Positions 26,242 to 34,991 are shown, counted from the stretch's first letter. The stretch is DNA of 64,000 nt from Burkholderia sp. S171 (GCF_009766085.1 NZ_LMUF01000019.1:21892-85891), one strand, 5' to 3'. A program made the numbers and translations. The notes: generated by a model from the letters alone, not told the origin.

Positions 26242-26991
26242 ATGAACAAAAGAAAAGTGATTCCGAGTCTGCGATCGCTCGCAGATCAAGAGCGCGCGAC
26301 GGCCAAGAAGGCCCGCGCATCGTGGCAGATGTTCACGATTATGGCAGAGTTTATCGAGGCGACGGAGTACCTGTCGGAGATCCGCCCTGCCATCAGCATC
26401 TATGGTTCGGCGCGCTTGAAACCGGAGTCGCCGTACTACAAGCTCACCATGGAAATCGCGCAGAAATTCTCTGACGCGGGCTTCGCCGTCATCTCCGGCG
26501 GTGGTCCCGGCATCATGGAGGCGGCCAACAAGGGTGCTCACGCGGGAAAGTCGCCGTCGGTGGGGCTGAACATCGAGTTGCCGCACGAGCAGTCGGGCAA
26601 CCAGTGGCAGGATATCTCGTTGCGTTTCCGGCACTTCTTCACGCGTAAGGTCACGTTCGTGAAGAATTCGGATGCGGTGGTCGTCATGCCGGGCGGTTTC
26701 GGTACGCTGGATGAAATGGCGGAAGTGCTGACGCTGATCCAGACCAAGAAGTCGCGGCATGTGCCCATCGTGCTGGTCGGCGCCGAGTTCTGGGAAGGCT
26801 TGCTCTCGTGGTTCCGCAACACGCTGATCCCGACTGGCGTGATCAGCGCGAAGGATCTCGACCTGATGCAAGTGATCGACGACCCGGACCAGGTGCTCGA
26901 AGCGGTGCTGCAGTTCTATGAAGACCGCGAGACCGCGGAAGAACAGCCGGCCGAAGGCAAGTCGGACGAAGACCGGATGTTCTATCTGTGA
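26242..26991 (+). CDS. LOG family nucleoside 5'-monophosphate phosphoribohydrolase
   Basis: 249 residues with a Rossmann-like lysine-decarboxylase-family fold. The two diagnostic motifs are GGGPGIM (86-92) and PGGFGTLDE (150-158), which bind and hydrolyse nucleoside monophosphates. LOG enzymes release a free base and ribose-5-phosphate, from cytokinin riboside monophosphates in plants and often AMP in bacteria; old lysine-decarboxylase labels are wrong. The extra N-terminal helices (1-45) fit the longer TIGR00730-type subgroup. Start ATG 26242 lacks a ribosome-binding site and abuts polA. The next gene, Amn, hydrolyses AMP by an unrelated fold. Confidence 0.92.
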   Translation: MNKRKVIPSLRSLADQERATAKKARASWQMFTIMAEFIEATEYLSEIRPAISIYGSARLKPESPYYKLTMEIAQKFSDAGFAVISGGGPGIMEAANKGAHAGKSPSVGLNIELPHEQSGNQWQDISLRFRHFFTRKVTFVKNSDAVVVMPGGFGTLDEMAEVLTLIQTKKSRHVPIVLVGAEFWEGLLSWFRNTLIPTGVISAKDLDLMQVIDDPDQVLEAVLQFYEDRETAEEQPAEGKSDEDRMFYL

Positions 26992-27038
26992 TGGGTTGAT
27001 AGCGGATTCGATAACTTCAATAACGTATGCGCTCGATG

Positions 27039-27065
27039 AGCGGCTCCTTTCGGAGCCGCTTTTTT
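27039..27065 (+). terminator. Terminator of the LOG-family gene
   Basis: AGCGGCTCC (27039-27047), loop TTTC, GGAGCCGCT (27052-27060), then T5. It also lies just after the convergent amn stop codon. Confidence 0.92.
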
Positions 27066-27081
27066 GCGTTATGGCAAAGCC

Positions 27082-28614
27082 CTATTGGAATGCAACTTCC
27101 GCAAAACCCCGCAACTTCCGGCTATGCAATTTCGATAGCCCGTTCATCCGCAGCAACTCCATCGCCTTGACGCCAATCTGCAAGTGCTGATCCACTTGCG
27201 CGCGATAAAACTGGTCCGCCATGCCCGGCAATTTCAATTCGCCGTGCAGAGGTTTATCGGAGACGCAAAGCAAGGTTCCGTAAGGCACGCGAAAACGGAA
27301 TCCATTGGCCGCAATGGTTGCACTTTCCATATCGAGCGCAATCGCCCGGCTTTGCGACAAACGCTGTACCGGCTCACGGTGATCGCGTAACTCCCAGTTA
27401 CGGTTATCCACGCTCGCCACGGTTCCCGTGCGCATGACGTGCTTCAGATCAATGCCTTCGAGCTTCGTCACTTGCGCGACCGCTTTCTCCAGCGCAACCT
27501 GGACTTCAGCCAAGGCGGGAATCGGAATCCAGAGCGGCAAATCGGCGTCGAGCACATGGTCTTCACGCACGTAACCATGCGCCAATACATAGTCGCCCAG
27601 GCGTTGCGTATTCCTCAATCCCGCGCAATGCCCGAGCATGATCCACGCATGCGGACGAAGCACCGCTATATGGTCCGTGATCGTCTTCGCGTTCGACGGT
27701 CCGACGCCGATATTGACCATGGTGATGCCGCTGCCATCGGCTCGTTTCAGATGATAGGCGGGCATTTGCGGCAAGCGGGGAGGCGCGACGCCCTGCTGCT
27801 CCTCTTGCGAGTCGCCCAGGTTCTCGTTGCCCGTAATCACGTCGCCGGGTTCCACGAACGACGTATATTCGCTTCTATACGCCCGGGTTTCTTCATCGTC
27901 CGCGCGTGACATGATCGTGCGTCCGAGCTTCACGAATTCATCGATATAAAACTGGTAGTTCGTGTAGAGCACATAGTTCTGGAAATGCGTAGGCGCAGTC
28001 GCGGTGTAATGCTTCAGCCGATGCAAAGAGAAATCCACCCGCGCTGCCGTAAACAACGCGAGCGGATGCGGTTCGCCCGGAGCCGGTTCGTAGGTGCCGT
28101 TCACAATGCGGTCGTCGAGCCGCGCGAGATCGGGCATATCGAAGATATTGCGCATGGCGAGCAGCCGGTCGCGATCCAGGTCGCCTTCCAGGTGAATGCC
28201 TTCCGCAAACGCGAAGTGAATGGGCACGGGTTGCGCCGACACACCCACCTCAATCCCGACATGATGATTCTTGGTAAGCAGCCGCAATTGCTCGCGATAA
28301 TAATGACCAAATAAATCAGGCCGCGTGAGCGTGGTTTCGAAAATACCCGGCCCTGCGACAAAGCCATATGAACGGCGTGAATCAATTTGCGTATTCAACT
28401 CGGTACGCACGCGCACGAACGGATAACACGCCCGCACGCGATGTGAAAAAGGTTCGTTCTTTCTATAACGCGCGAAAGCGTCGCGCAGGAAAGAGGTGTT
28501 GGCTTCGTAGATTGCCGATACCCGCGCGACCGCGGCCACGGGGTCGTCGAAAGATTCCGTGGGGAAGTTGTTGGCAGGCGTGGAATGGCTTGCTTGAGTC
28601 CGGTCGTTTGTCAT
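27082..28614 (-). CDS. amn: AMP nucleosidase
   Basis: Hydrolyses AMP to adenine and ribose-5-phosphate, draining the adenylate pool. 510 residues (E. coli 484). The Amn-specific N-terminal domain (about 20-190; YPFVRVRTELNTQ) precedes a nucleoside-phosphorylase fold. In the fold, NIGVGPSNAKTI and HAWIMLGHCAGLR lie near 295-335, and ALDMESATIAANGFRFRVPYG near 425-445. Start ATG 28614. It is convergent with the LOG gene; the two share the terminator region. Confidence 0.94.
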   Translation of the reverse strand: MTNDRTQASHSTPANNFPTESFDDPVAAVARVSAIYEANTSFLRDAFARYRKNEPFSHRVRACYPFVRVRTELNTQIDSRRSYGFVAGPGIFETTLTRPDLFGHYYREQLRLLTKNHHVGIEVGVSAQPVPIHFAFAEGIHLEGDLDRDRLLAMRNIFDMPDLARLDDRIVNGTYEPAPGEPHPLALFTAARVDFSLHRLKHYTATAPTHFQNYVLYTNYQFYIDEFVKLGRTIMSRADDEETRAYRSEYTSFVEPGDVITGNENLGDSQEEQQGVAPPRLPQMPAYHLKRADGSGITMVNIGVGPSNAKTITDHIAVLRPHAWIMLGHCAGLRNTQRLGDYVLAHGYVREDHVLDADLPLWIPIPALAEVQVALEKAVAQVTKLEGIDLKHVMRTGTVASVDNRNWELRDHREPVQRLSQSRAIALDMESATIAANGFRFRVPYGTLLCVSDKPLHGELKLPGMADQFYRAQVDQHLQIGVKAMELLRMNGLSKLHSRKLRGFAEVAFQ

Positions 28615-28825
28615 GATCTTCTGCGCTCTTGTGATGAATCGACATTAACACGGAAGAACCACACGCCCATGAACACCCCTCCCGGCGATGCGTTTCTTCA
28701 ACACGTTCCACCGCGCCAACACGCTTTCAATGAAACCAGCGCAAAATAAGGCTTTTAGGCGGGGTTCAACGTCCCTTTAGCGAGTGCGTTTTGCTAAAAT
28801 TCGGGCACTCATCTGGAGAAACATC

Positions 28826-29224
28826 ATGAAGCCGCTTCAATCTGTCGCCATCGCGGCCATTCTCGCCGCAGCCAGCATGGGCGCCTACGCGCAATCGGCC
28901 GTCGCGACGGATGCTCCTCCGGCGCACGTCATGTCGCCTGAAGAGAATGCCGGGCTGCCGGACCTGAAGGCCATCAACCGGCCCGCCGCACAGGTTACGT
29001 CGAAGGTCGAAATTTCGCCGCCGCGCCTGCCGAGCTATCACGAAGAGAGCACGAACGGCACCGAAATCACGGAATACCGCGACAAAGGCAAACCCGTCGA
29101 AATCAACGTGCGCTCGAATTTCGGCACGCGTTATCAGATGAGCGCGCCTGCCGACACGTCACCGACCGTCCGCGATAACGGCAAGCCCAGCACGCGCCTG
29201 CCATCGTGGAACCTGACGTACTGA
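28826..29224 (+). CDS. DUF2782 domain-containing secreted protein
   Basis: 132 residues. A clear Sec signal peptide (about 1-22, MKPLQSVAIAAILAAASMGA, cleavage after AYA) is followed by a Pro-rich linker. The short DUF2782 core follows, with EITEYRDKGKPVEINVRSNFGTRYQMS near 80-105. The start at 28826 is set by TGGAG 8-9 bp upstream; an upstream in-frame ATG would bury the signal peptide. The family is small, periplasmic and of unknown function, and usually lies beside polA and thrB, as here. A TAAAAT -10 candidate is at 28795-28800. Confidence 0.85.
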   Translation: MKPLQSVAIAAILAAASMGAYAQSAVATDAPPAHVMSPEENAGLPDLKAINRPAAQVTSKVEISPPRLPSYHEESTNGTEITEYRDKGKPVEINVRSNFGTRYQMSAPADTSPTVRDNGKPSTRLPSWNLTY

Positions 29225-29382
29225 GCGTTAATTGAAGGGTTGTTGAGCGCTCAGCAACCTGTGACCTCTGCCCGTTTCATCCGCTGAGCCCTGCGCCGCG
29301 CCGCCGTATTTCGGCAACGCAACGCGTGACTGACGCGCCCGTCGGTCATCCTGCAAGTTCAACCTCACCGACGCTCTCCCGC

Positions 29383-30360
29383 ATGGCCGTATTCACCGCT
29401 GTCACCGATTCCCAGCTCACCGACTGGCTGCAACACTACGAACTCGGCGAAGCCGTCGATTTCCGTGGCATTGCATCCGGCATCGAGAACAGCAACTTCT
29501 TCCTGACGACCACGCGCGGCGCGTATGTGCTGACGATCTTCGAGAACCTCACGGCCACGCAATTGCCGTTTTATCTCGATTTGATGCGCCATCTGGCGTC
29601 GCACGCCGTGCCGGTACCCGACCCCATGCAACGTCGCGACGGCACGCTTTTCGGCACGCTGAACGGCAAGCCGGCGGCGATCGTGACGAAGCTGGACGGC
29701 GCTCCGGAACTGGCGCCGGGGCCGCTCCATTGCATCGAAGTGGGCCGGATGCTGGCGCGGCTTCATTTGGCGGGCCGGGATTTCCCCACGCATCAACCGA
29801 ATTTGCGCAGCCTCGCGTGGTGGCAGGAGAACGTGCCCGCCGTGCTATCGCATTTGAGCGACGCACAGCGCACGCTGATCAACGGCGAACTCGCCCATCA
29901 GGCGGCGTTTTTTGCATCGGACGAGTATCGGGCGCTACCCGAAGGCCCGTGCCATTGCGACCTGTTCCGCGACAACGTGCTGTTCGCCCATCCAACAGCC
30001 GATGAAACGCGGCTCGGCGGGTTCTTCGACTTCTATTTCGCCGGCAACGACAAATGGCTCTTCGATGTCGCCGTGTGCGTGAACGACTGGTGCGTCGATC
30101 TGGCAAGCGGCGCGCTGGATATCGCCCGGGTCGACGCGTTGTTGCGTGCCTATCAGACCGTTCGGCCGTTCACGCCGGCTGAAGCGCATCACTGGAACGA
30201 CATGCTGCGCGCCGGCGCGCTGCGCTTCTGGGTATCGCGTCTTTATGATTTTTACCGGCCACGCGAAGCTGAGATGCTAAAACCGCACGATCCCGGCCAT
30301 TTCGAACGCATTTTGCGCGAGCGCATCAAAGTTGCGCCTCCTCCCGTTCACGGTAATTAA
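29383..30360 (+). CDS. thrB: Homoserine kinase (ThrB, APH-fold type)
   Basis: Phosphorylates homoserine to O-phosphohomoserine in threonine synthesis. 325 residues from ATG 29383, in the aminoglycoside-phosphotransferase fold rather than the GHMP fold of E. coli ThrB. The N-lobe segment [20 protein letters not shown] (about 31-50), the catalytic loop [14 protein letters not shown] (about 191-204) and the metal-binding [11 protein letters not shown] (about 214-224) are intact. An upstream ATG at 29326 adds 19 unconserved residues. Next are DUF2782 upstream and the BPSS1780 membrane protein 3 bp downstream, so probably co-transcribed. Confidence 0.93.
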   Translation: MAVFTAVTDSQLTDWLQHYELGEAVDFRGIASGIENSNFFLTTTRGAYVLTIFENLTATQLPFYLDLMRHLASHAVPVPDPMQRRDGTLFGTLNGKPAAIVTKLDGAPELAPGPLHCIEVGRMLARLHLAGRDFPTHQPNLRSLAWWQENVPAVLSHLSDAQRTLINGELAHQAAFFASDEYRALPEGPCHCDLFRDNVLFAHPTADETRLGGFFDFYFAGNDKWLFDVAVCVNDWCVDLASGALDIARVDALLRAYQTVRPFTPAEAHHWNDMLRAGALRFWVSRLYDFYRPREAEMLKPHDPGHFERILRERIKVAPPPVHGN

Positions 30361-30363
30361 TCA

Positions 30364-31182
30364 ATGCAATTGATCGAAGTCCCCGCTAAAACCGGTTATG
30401 TGTGGTTCCGCCAGGGTATCTGGCTGTTTCGCCGGAATCCGCTCGCGTTTCTCACGGTGTTCTTCGCCTATCTGTTTGCCATGACGCTGATCTCGCGGCT
30501 GCCGCTGATCGGTCCGGTGCTGCCGCTGCTGCTGATTCCGGGCGTGGCCGTGGGGTTCATGGCGGCTTGCCGCAATACCATCGCGAAGAAACCGGTCTGG
30601 CCGACGGTGCTCATCGACGGCTTTCGTGCTTACGGACAGATCGTCGCGCGCCGCCTGCTCGTGCTCGGCGTGATCTATGTCGTTGCGATGGGCCTGATCT
30701 TCGCCGCGTCCGCGCTGGTCGATGACGGCCTGCTGCTCAACATGATGCTCGGCAACGGTCCGGCCGGTGATCCGGAAACCGTGGCGGCAAGTTTCAACCC
30801 GCTTGCGGTGCTGGTCGCCATGGTCTGCTATCTGCCAGTCGCCATGCTGTTCTGGTTCGCGCCTATTTTGGTCGCTTGGCACGACGTGCCGCCGGTGAAA
30901 GCGCTGTTTTTCAGCTTTGTCAGCTGCTGGCGCAATCGCGGCGCATTTGTGATTTACGGCGTGTTGTGGATTGGTATTGCGCTCGCCGTGTCCTTCGGAC
31001 TCAGCGCGTTGATGCAGGTGCTTGGCGCGGCACAGGAAATGGCGCTCGCGGTGCTGATGCCGGCGTCCATCCTTGTGACAACCGCGTTGTACTGCTCGTT
31101 TTACGCGACGTATCGCGGCTGTTTCGGCGTGCAATCGGAAGATTCACCTGATATCCCGGATCCGTCCCAACCGCCGGTGTGA
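30364..31182 (+). CDS. BPSS1780 family membrane protein
   Basis: 272 residues with about six transmembrane helices (near 27-45, 47-70, 100-120, 148-170, 195-215, 225-250) and a short Pro/Asp-rich cytoplasmic tail. The N-terminal TGYVWFRQGIWLFRRNPLAFL matches a Burkholderiales membrane family known only by locus name. The ATG follows the thrB stop by 3 bp, indicating one operon. The function is unknown; no catalytic or transport motif is visible. Confidence 0.85.
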   Translation: MQLIEVPAKTGYVWFRQGIWLFRRNPLAFLTVFFAYLFAMTLISRLPLIGPVLPLLLIPGVAVGFMAACRNTIAKKPVWPTVLIDGFRAYGQIVARRLLVLGVIYVVAMGLIFAASALVDDGLLLNMMLGNGPAGDPETVAASFNPLAVLVAMVCYLPVAMLFWFAPILVAWHDVPPVKALFFSFVSCWRNRGAFVIYGVLWIGIALAVSFGLSALMQVLGAAQEMALAVLMPASILVTTALYCSFYATYRGCFGVQSEDSPDIPDPSQPPV

Positions 31183-31214
31183 GTCTTCCCGGATGAACGA
31201 ATCCCGATGATCGA

Positions 31215-31250
31215 ACGTCGATGACCGCCCAGTCATCGACGTTTTGTTTT
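31215..31250 (+). terminator. Terminator of thrB-BPSS1780 operon
   Basis: ACGTCGATGAC (31215-31225), loop CGCCCA, GTCATCGACGT (31232-31242), then TTTTGTTTT. Confidence 0.92.
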
Positions 31251-31288
31251 GTGGTGTGCTGCGAAGTTGGGGTTTGCCGTTTCCTTCG

Positions 31289-31307
31289 TACGCTAAATAT
31301 TTGCGTA
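31289..31307. promoter_or_regulatory. Inverted repeat upstream of ohrR, candidate OhrR operator
   Basis: TACGC (31289-31293) and GCGTA (31303-31307) flank an AT-rich core, a near-palindromic 19-bp site about 45 bp before the ohrR ATG. OhrR proteins repress themselves from AT-rich palindromes, so autoregulation is plausible. It differs in sequence from the site upstream of ohr. Confidence 0.45.
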
Positions 31308-31351
31308 CACTAACGCTATATCCGTTTTCAGCGTATTCATGCGCGACCGCC

Positions 31352-31804
31352 ATGACCTCTGCCCCGCAATTCCCGCTCGAACTCGACGCCCAGCTTTGCT
31401 TCGCGCTGTACTCGACTTCACTCGCGATGACCAAGACGTACAAACCGCTGCTGGATAAAGTCGGACTGACCTATCCGCAGTACCTGACCATGCTAGTCCT
31501 GTGGCAAAGCGACGACCTGACCGTCAAGCAGATGGCCGAACGGCTGAGCCTCGATTCGGCCACCATGACACCGCTGCTCAAGCGTCTCGAAGCGCAAGGG
31601 TACGTCAAGCGCGTGCGCGGCATTGAAGACGAGCGGCAAGTGCATATCCACCTGACCGATGCCGGCCGTGAACTGAAAAACGCTATCCGCGATATTCCCG
31701 GCGAGATCTACTGTGCAGCCGGATCAGACGCCGACCGGCTTATCAAGTTGCGCGACGACCTGATGCGTCTGCGTGCATCGCTGATCGAATACAACGAAGC
31801 CTAA
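31352..31804 (+). CDS. ohrR: Organic hydroperoxide sensor/repressor OhrR (MarR family)
   Basis: 150 residues from ATG 31352. The reactive cysteine C16 lies in LDAQLCFALYSTSLAM, as in known OhrR proteins. The conserved YKPLLDKVGLTYPQYLTM that follows holds the tyrosines that position the cysteine. The winged helix covers about 45-115, with SATMTPLLKRLEAQGYVKR as recognition helix and DERQVHIHLT as wing. Oxidation of C16 by organic hydroperoxides releases DNA and derepresses ohr, the next gene downstream. The longer frame upstream to 31244 carries no recognisable sequence. Confidence 0.94.
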   Translation: MTSAPQFPLELDAQLCFALYSTSLAMTKTYKPLLDKVGLTYPQYLTMLVLWQSDDLTVKQMAERLSLDSATMTPLLKRLEAQGYVKRVRGIEDERQVHIHLTDAGRELKNAIRDIPGEIYCAAGSDADRLIKLRDDLMRLRASLIEYNEA

Positions 31805-31847
31805 AAAACCCGATAGTCACAATCAATTGCTCGCATGTCCATTTAAT

Positions 31848-31876
31848 TTGCACACTAATGATTAGTGCGATATATT
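31848..31876 (+). promoter_or_regulatory. ohr promoter with operator in the spacer
   Basis: -35 TTGCAC (31848-31853), 17-bp spacer, -10 TATATT (31871-31876). The spacer is largely filled by the perfect palindrome CACTAAT-G-ATTAGTG (31853-31867). Repressor bound there would block polymerase. OhrR is the natural candidate, encoded just upstream. Confidence 0.7.
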
Positions 31877-31963
31877 TATTCCTGTTGGCACCGCGTTACC
31901 GGACTTAAACCTGCAGTACCCTATTTCTGCCGCCGAGCGGCAACCATTAAACAGGAGAACATC

Positions 31964-32383
31964 ATGAGCATCCTTTACACAGCAACTGCAACGAGCACGG
32001 GTGGCCGCGACGGCCGGGCAGTATCGTCTGATGAAAACCTGGATGTGAAATTGAGCGCGCCGAAGGAATTGGGCGGCTCGGGCGCTGCCGGCACGAACCC
32101 GGAGCAACTGTTTGCCGCTGGCTATTCGGCCTGTTTCCTGAGCGCGATGAAGTTTGTTGCCGGTCAGCAAAAGAAGACCATTCCCGCCGACACGACCGTC
32201 ACCGCCGACGTGGGCGTGGGCCCGAACGACAAGGGTGGCTTTGCACTGGACGTTGAATTGCGGGTTTCTTTGCCGGGACTGGACGTGGCGGAAGCCCAAA
32301 CGCTGGTAGAGACGGCTCACCAAGTGTGCCCGTACTCGAACGCGACGCGCGGTAACGTCGACGTACGCGTCAAGTTGGTCTGA
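31964..32383 (+). CDS. ohr: Organic hydroperoxide resistance protein Ohr
   Basis: 139 residues, the standard Ohr/OsmC size. Reduces organic hydroperoxides using the C57/C122 pair (AAGYSACFLSAM and AHQVCPYSNATRGN), with lipoylated proteins as the usual electron donor. The N-terminal ATSTGGRDGRAVSSD is characteristic of Ohr rather than OsmC. Start ATG 31964 has AGGAG 7 bp upstream. It is co-directional with ohrR, with its own promoter/operator between the two genes, and ends in a strong terminator. Confidence 0.97.
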   Translation: MSILYTATATSTGGRDGRAVSSDENLDVKLSAPKELGGSGAAGTNPEQLFAAGYSACFLSAMKFVAGQQKKTIPADTTVTADVGVGPNDKGGFALDVELRVSLPGLDVAEAQTLVETAHQVCPYSNATRGNVDVRVKLV

Positions 32384-32460
32384 GCCCAGAGCGTGGCGCG
32401 CTGGTGCGGTGAAAAGCCCGCGCCTGCCGCTCCAGCAAAGCTTCAGCAACCGCCAGACGC

Positions 32461-32493
32461 AAAAATGCCGGCCTTCGTGGCCGGCATTTTTTT
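32461..32493. terminator. Bidirectional terminator after ohr
   Basis: An AAAAATGCCGGCC / GGCCGGCATTTTT stem (32461-32473 with 32479-32491) has a TTCGT loop, an A-run on the left and a T-run on the right. It can end both ohr (plus) and the DUF3563 gene (minus). Confidence 0.92.
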
Positions 32494-32568
32494 GCTTCGA
32501 CAACGCCGTTTTCAGCGTGACGAATCCTGCTTGTCCTTCTTCCGACTATCGAATTACCGCCGCCGGAA

Positions 32569-32742
32569 TTACTGTGCGAGCCACGAGGGATGACGCGACG
32601 TGGCGCGACGATCCAACTTCTGCATGCGGTATTCGAGGTCGTAAATGTCAGTGGCTTCGGCCAGATAAGCGTCGTTGCGCTCCTTGTCACGCTGGTCGGC
32701 GGATTTGGTCAGGAACAGGAAGAGGCGGCTGAGCAGATACAT
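32569..32742 (-). CDS. DUF3563 family small protein
   Basis: 57 residues, found by direct reading. The N-terminus is hydrophobic (MYLLSRLFLFL), followed by a charged helix with the family pattern RDAYLA-type (ERNDAYLAEATDIYDLEYRM) and a basic tail. DUF3563 proteins are short, abundant in Burkholderiales, and of unknown function. GCGAGG lies 6-7 bp upstream of ATG 32742. Paired upstream repeats (32764-32803) suggest specific regulation. Confidence 0.8.
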   Translation of the reverse strand: MYLLSRLFLFLTKSADQRDKERNDAYLAEATDIYDLEYRMQKLDRRATSRHPSWLAQ

Positions 32743-32763
32743 GGTGAACCTCGCTTAAATGAT

Positions 32764-32803
32764 TAGGGTAATTACCTAGTGCTTGATCGAAGTATAGGGT
32801 AAT
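32764..32803 (-). promoter_or_regulatory. Paired 9-bp repeats upstream of DUF3563 gene
   Basis: TAGGGTAAT occurs at 32764-32772 and 32795-32803, 31 bp apart or three helical turns. The first is part of the palindrome GGTAATTACC; the second extends to TAGGGTAATCCCTA. A TATACT lies at the second copy on the minus strand. The pattern looks like a double operator in the promoter. Confidence 0.5.
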
Positions 32804-32872
32804 CCCTAAGCAAATGCTAGCGCTCAAAAAAGAATCTCATTGATACGAAAGACTTTTTTACAACACTTGGCG

Positions 32873-34024
32873 CTAAACCAGCGTCTCGTCACGTACCGCC
32901 GATTGCACGCGGCGTTGGTACTTGAAGAATTCCCAGAGCATGGCCGATGCGTCCGGTCCCTTGGACGAATGGAACTGAACGGTGTCGTCACCGCCGCTCC
33001 AGGCATGGCCCAACCCGCGCACGATGCAGGTCTTGATAACGCGTCGGCCGCCTTTTACATAGTCCGTCACCGTGCCGTCGGCTTGAATTTCCTCGCGGCG
33101 TTCGCCGTTGCGCCAGGCGCCGTTAGCATCGATGAAACGGTTCAGGCGCAGGAATTCAGTTGTCAGTTGCTCTGCATTGGTCTTCGATACGACCGAATCC
33201 AGCTCGCCGTGCACGATGATGGCCGGCATGCCAGGGTAATCGGCGACGTCGACCGCGGCGTCGATCAAGCCGACAGGGTCGCTGCGACTGCCGCGCCGCA
33301 TGGCGTCCATGGCACCGATCGCGGAGTTTGCGTCGCCGAAAACCACGCCTGAGTGCAATCCAACAGCCGCGAACACCGACGGATATTTAACGGCGAGCAT
33401 GGCTGCGAGCCCCGCACCGGCCGACATACCGGCCAGATAGATACGTTCGGGGTCGAAATGATGACGCGCGACAACCTCGCGCACCAGGGAAACGACCGCC
33501 GTAGCCTCGCCTCCGCCTGAATTGGCGGAATCTTCGTACCAGTGCCAGCAGCGGTGAACGTGCGCCGTTTTCGATTGCTCGGGATACAGCACGGCAAATC
33601 CGAAACGGTCCGCGAGCAAATTGATGCGCGTGCCCTGCGCAAACTCTTCAGCCGATTGCTGGCAGCCGTGCATCATCACGACGAGCGGCATGTCCACGAG
33701 AGATGCGCCGGTGGGGAGATACAGCGCGTACGCCAGGTGATTAACGAACCGGCCCGCTGTTGGCGCCGCCGAATGGAACGACCGGCTCCACTTGCCCGAC
33801 GCCCATGCGGAGGCACGCGGCCTGACCCGCGACTCGCGCGCAACGCGCGGTTTGGCCGGGATCTTGGGTTTCACCGCGCTCGGTCTGGCTACCTTGGGTT
33901 TGGCCACCTTGGCACGAACAGGCTGCGCCGGAGCGCGTGCTTTCGGCGCTCGGGGCGGAGCGATCTGAGTCGCTACAAGGCGTTTCAAGCCTCGTAGCCA
34001 GAGTTTTGTCAGGCTTTTTGGCAT
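32873..34024 (-). CDS. PHB depolymerase family esterase (LpqC-like)
   Basis: 383 residues from ATG 34024. A basic, Pro/Ala/Lys-rich unstructured segment (about 22-80) with no signal peptide precedes an alpha/beta-hydrolase domain. The hydrolase has the oxyanion segment VVMMHGCQQSAEEFAQGTR and the lipase box GMSAGAG with nucleophile serine. Asp is in HGELDSVVS and His in GLGHAWSGGD. The domain matches the esterase/PHB-depolymerase family that binds short polymers or feruloyl-type esters. Lack of a leader suggests a cytoplasmic role, possibly on PHB granules or oligomers; the basic N-terminus could bind granules or nucleic acid. That is inference. Confidence 0.88.
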   Translation of the reverse strand: MPKSLTKLWLRGLKRLVATQIAPPRAPKARAPAQPVRAKVAKPKVARPSAVKPKIPAKPRVARESRVRPRASAWASGKWSRSFHSAAPTAGRFVNHLAYALYLPTGASLVDMPLVVMMHGCQQSAEEFAQGTRINLLADRFGFAVLYPEQSKTAHVHRCWHWYEDSANSGGGEATAVVSLVREVVARHHFDPERIYLAGMSAGAGLAAMLAVKYPSVFAAVGLHSGVVFGDANSAIGAMDAMRRGSRSDPVGLIDAAVDVADYPGMPAIIVHGELDSVVSKTNAEQLTTEFLRLNRFIDANGAWRNGERREEIQADGTVTDYVKGGRRVIKTCIVRGLGHAWSGGDDTVQFHSSKGPDASAMLWEFFKYQRRVQSAVRDETLV

Positions 34025-34295
34025 CGAATTAAGGGTCCGCACAGAAGAATTGGATCGTCAAACCCTTCTGGGAACGACGAATGTTGTGCAGTGCACAATA
34101 GCATCTATTCCGGCACCGTGCGCGCACCACTGAATTTCACATTGCGTCACGTTGCAGTCATGAAGCCGGTTGATGCGGTACGTTGCAGCAATTTTGATTC
34201 GATCCGTTGTTATTTTTAGACTCCCTCTAAAAAATTGAGAGGGCCAGTTGGCAGGTATACTGTCGGCTTTCCCCCGCTCTGCAGAATCAATCTTC

Positions 34296-34991
34296 ATGCC
34301 TGACTTGCCGCATTCGCTTTGGCTCTCCATTACTTCGCTCGGCAGCGTCGGCGTCATGATTCCGCTCGCGCTCGCGGTGGCCGCGTGGCTGGCGCTTGGA
34401 TATCCCTGGCGTTACGCCGCGTGCTGGCTTGCTGTGCTCGGCGCTGCCAGCGGACTCGTGGCGTTGACGAAGATCGCGTTCATGGGATGGGGCGTCGGGG
34501 TGCGTGACCTGGATTTCACCGGCATCAGCGGTCATGCCATGGTGTCGTCGGCGGTATTGCCGGTGGCGTTATTTGTCGCGTGTTTGCCGGGACGTCGGTG
34601 GGTGCGCGCGCTCGGAGTGTCGGCGGGGGTGCTGATCGGAATCGTGGTCGGCGTGTCGCGGATCTTGCTGAATGCCCATTCGGTGTCGGAAGTGGTGACA
34701 GGATGCGGGCTCGGCGCGCTCGCCGCGCTGGTGTTCGTGGCGTTCGCCTGGCGCGCGGAACCCGGCAAACTGTCGGGGGCGCCGGTTGCGGTGAGTCTCG
34801 CGCTGGTGGCTATCACGCTGCATGGGGTTTCGGTGCCAACGCAGCGCTGGATCACGGATATCGCCCTGCATTTGTCCGGCCGCGAGCAACCTTATATTCG
34901 CGCTCGATGGAAAGCGGGTCGCTATGACAAGCCGGTTGCACATCCGGCACAACGTATCGATGTGCGGTTTTCGGGGACGTCGGAATCGTAG
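34296..34991 (+). CDS. PAP2 family phosphatase, membrane bound
   Basis: 231 residues with about six transmembrane helices. PAP2 motifs are present: a K near the start of motif 1 (TKIAFMGWG), SGHAMVSSAV (motif 2 with catalytic His), and SRILLNAHSVSEVVTG (motif 3 with Arg and His). Such enzymes remove phosphate from lipid phosphates such as undecaprenyl pyrophosphate or phosphatidate. The C-terminal 40 residues after the last helix are hydrophilic and extra to the core. Start ATG 34296 is preferred to 34248, which adds unconserved residues. Confidence 0.88.
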   Translation: MPDLPHSLWLSITSLGSVGVMIPLALAVAAWLALGYPWRYAACWLAVLGAASGLVALTKIAFMGWGVGVRDLDFTGISGHAMVSSAVLPVALFVACLPGRRWVRALGVSAGVLIGIVVGVSRILLNAHSVSEVVTGCGLGALAALVFVAFAWRAEPGKLSGAPVAVSLALVAITLHGVSVPTQRWITDIALHLSGREQPYIRARWKAGRYDKPVAHPAQRIDVRFSGTSES

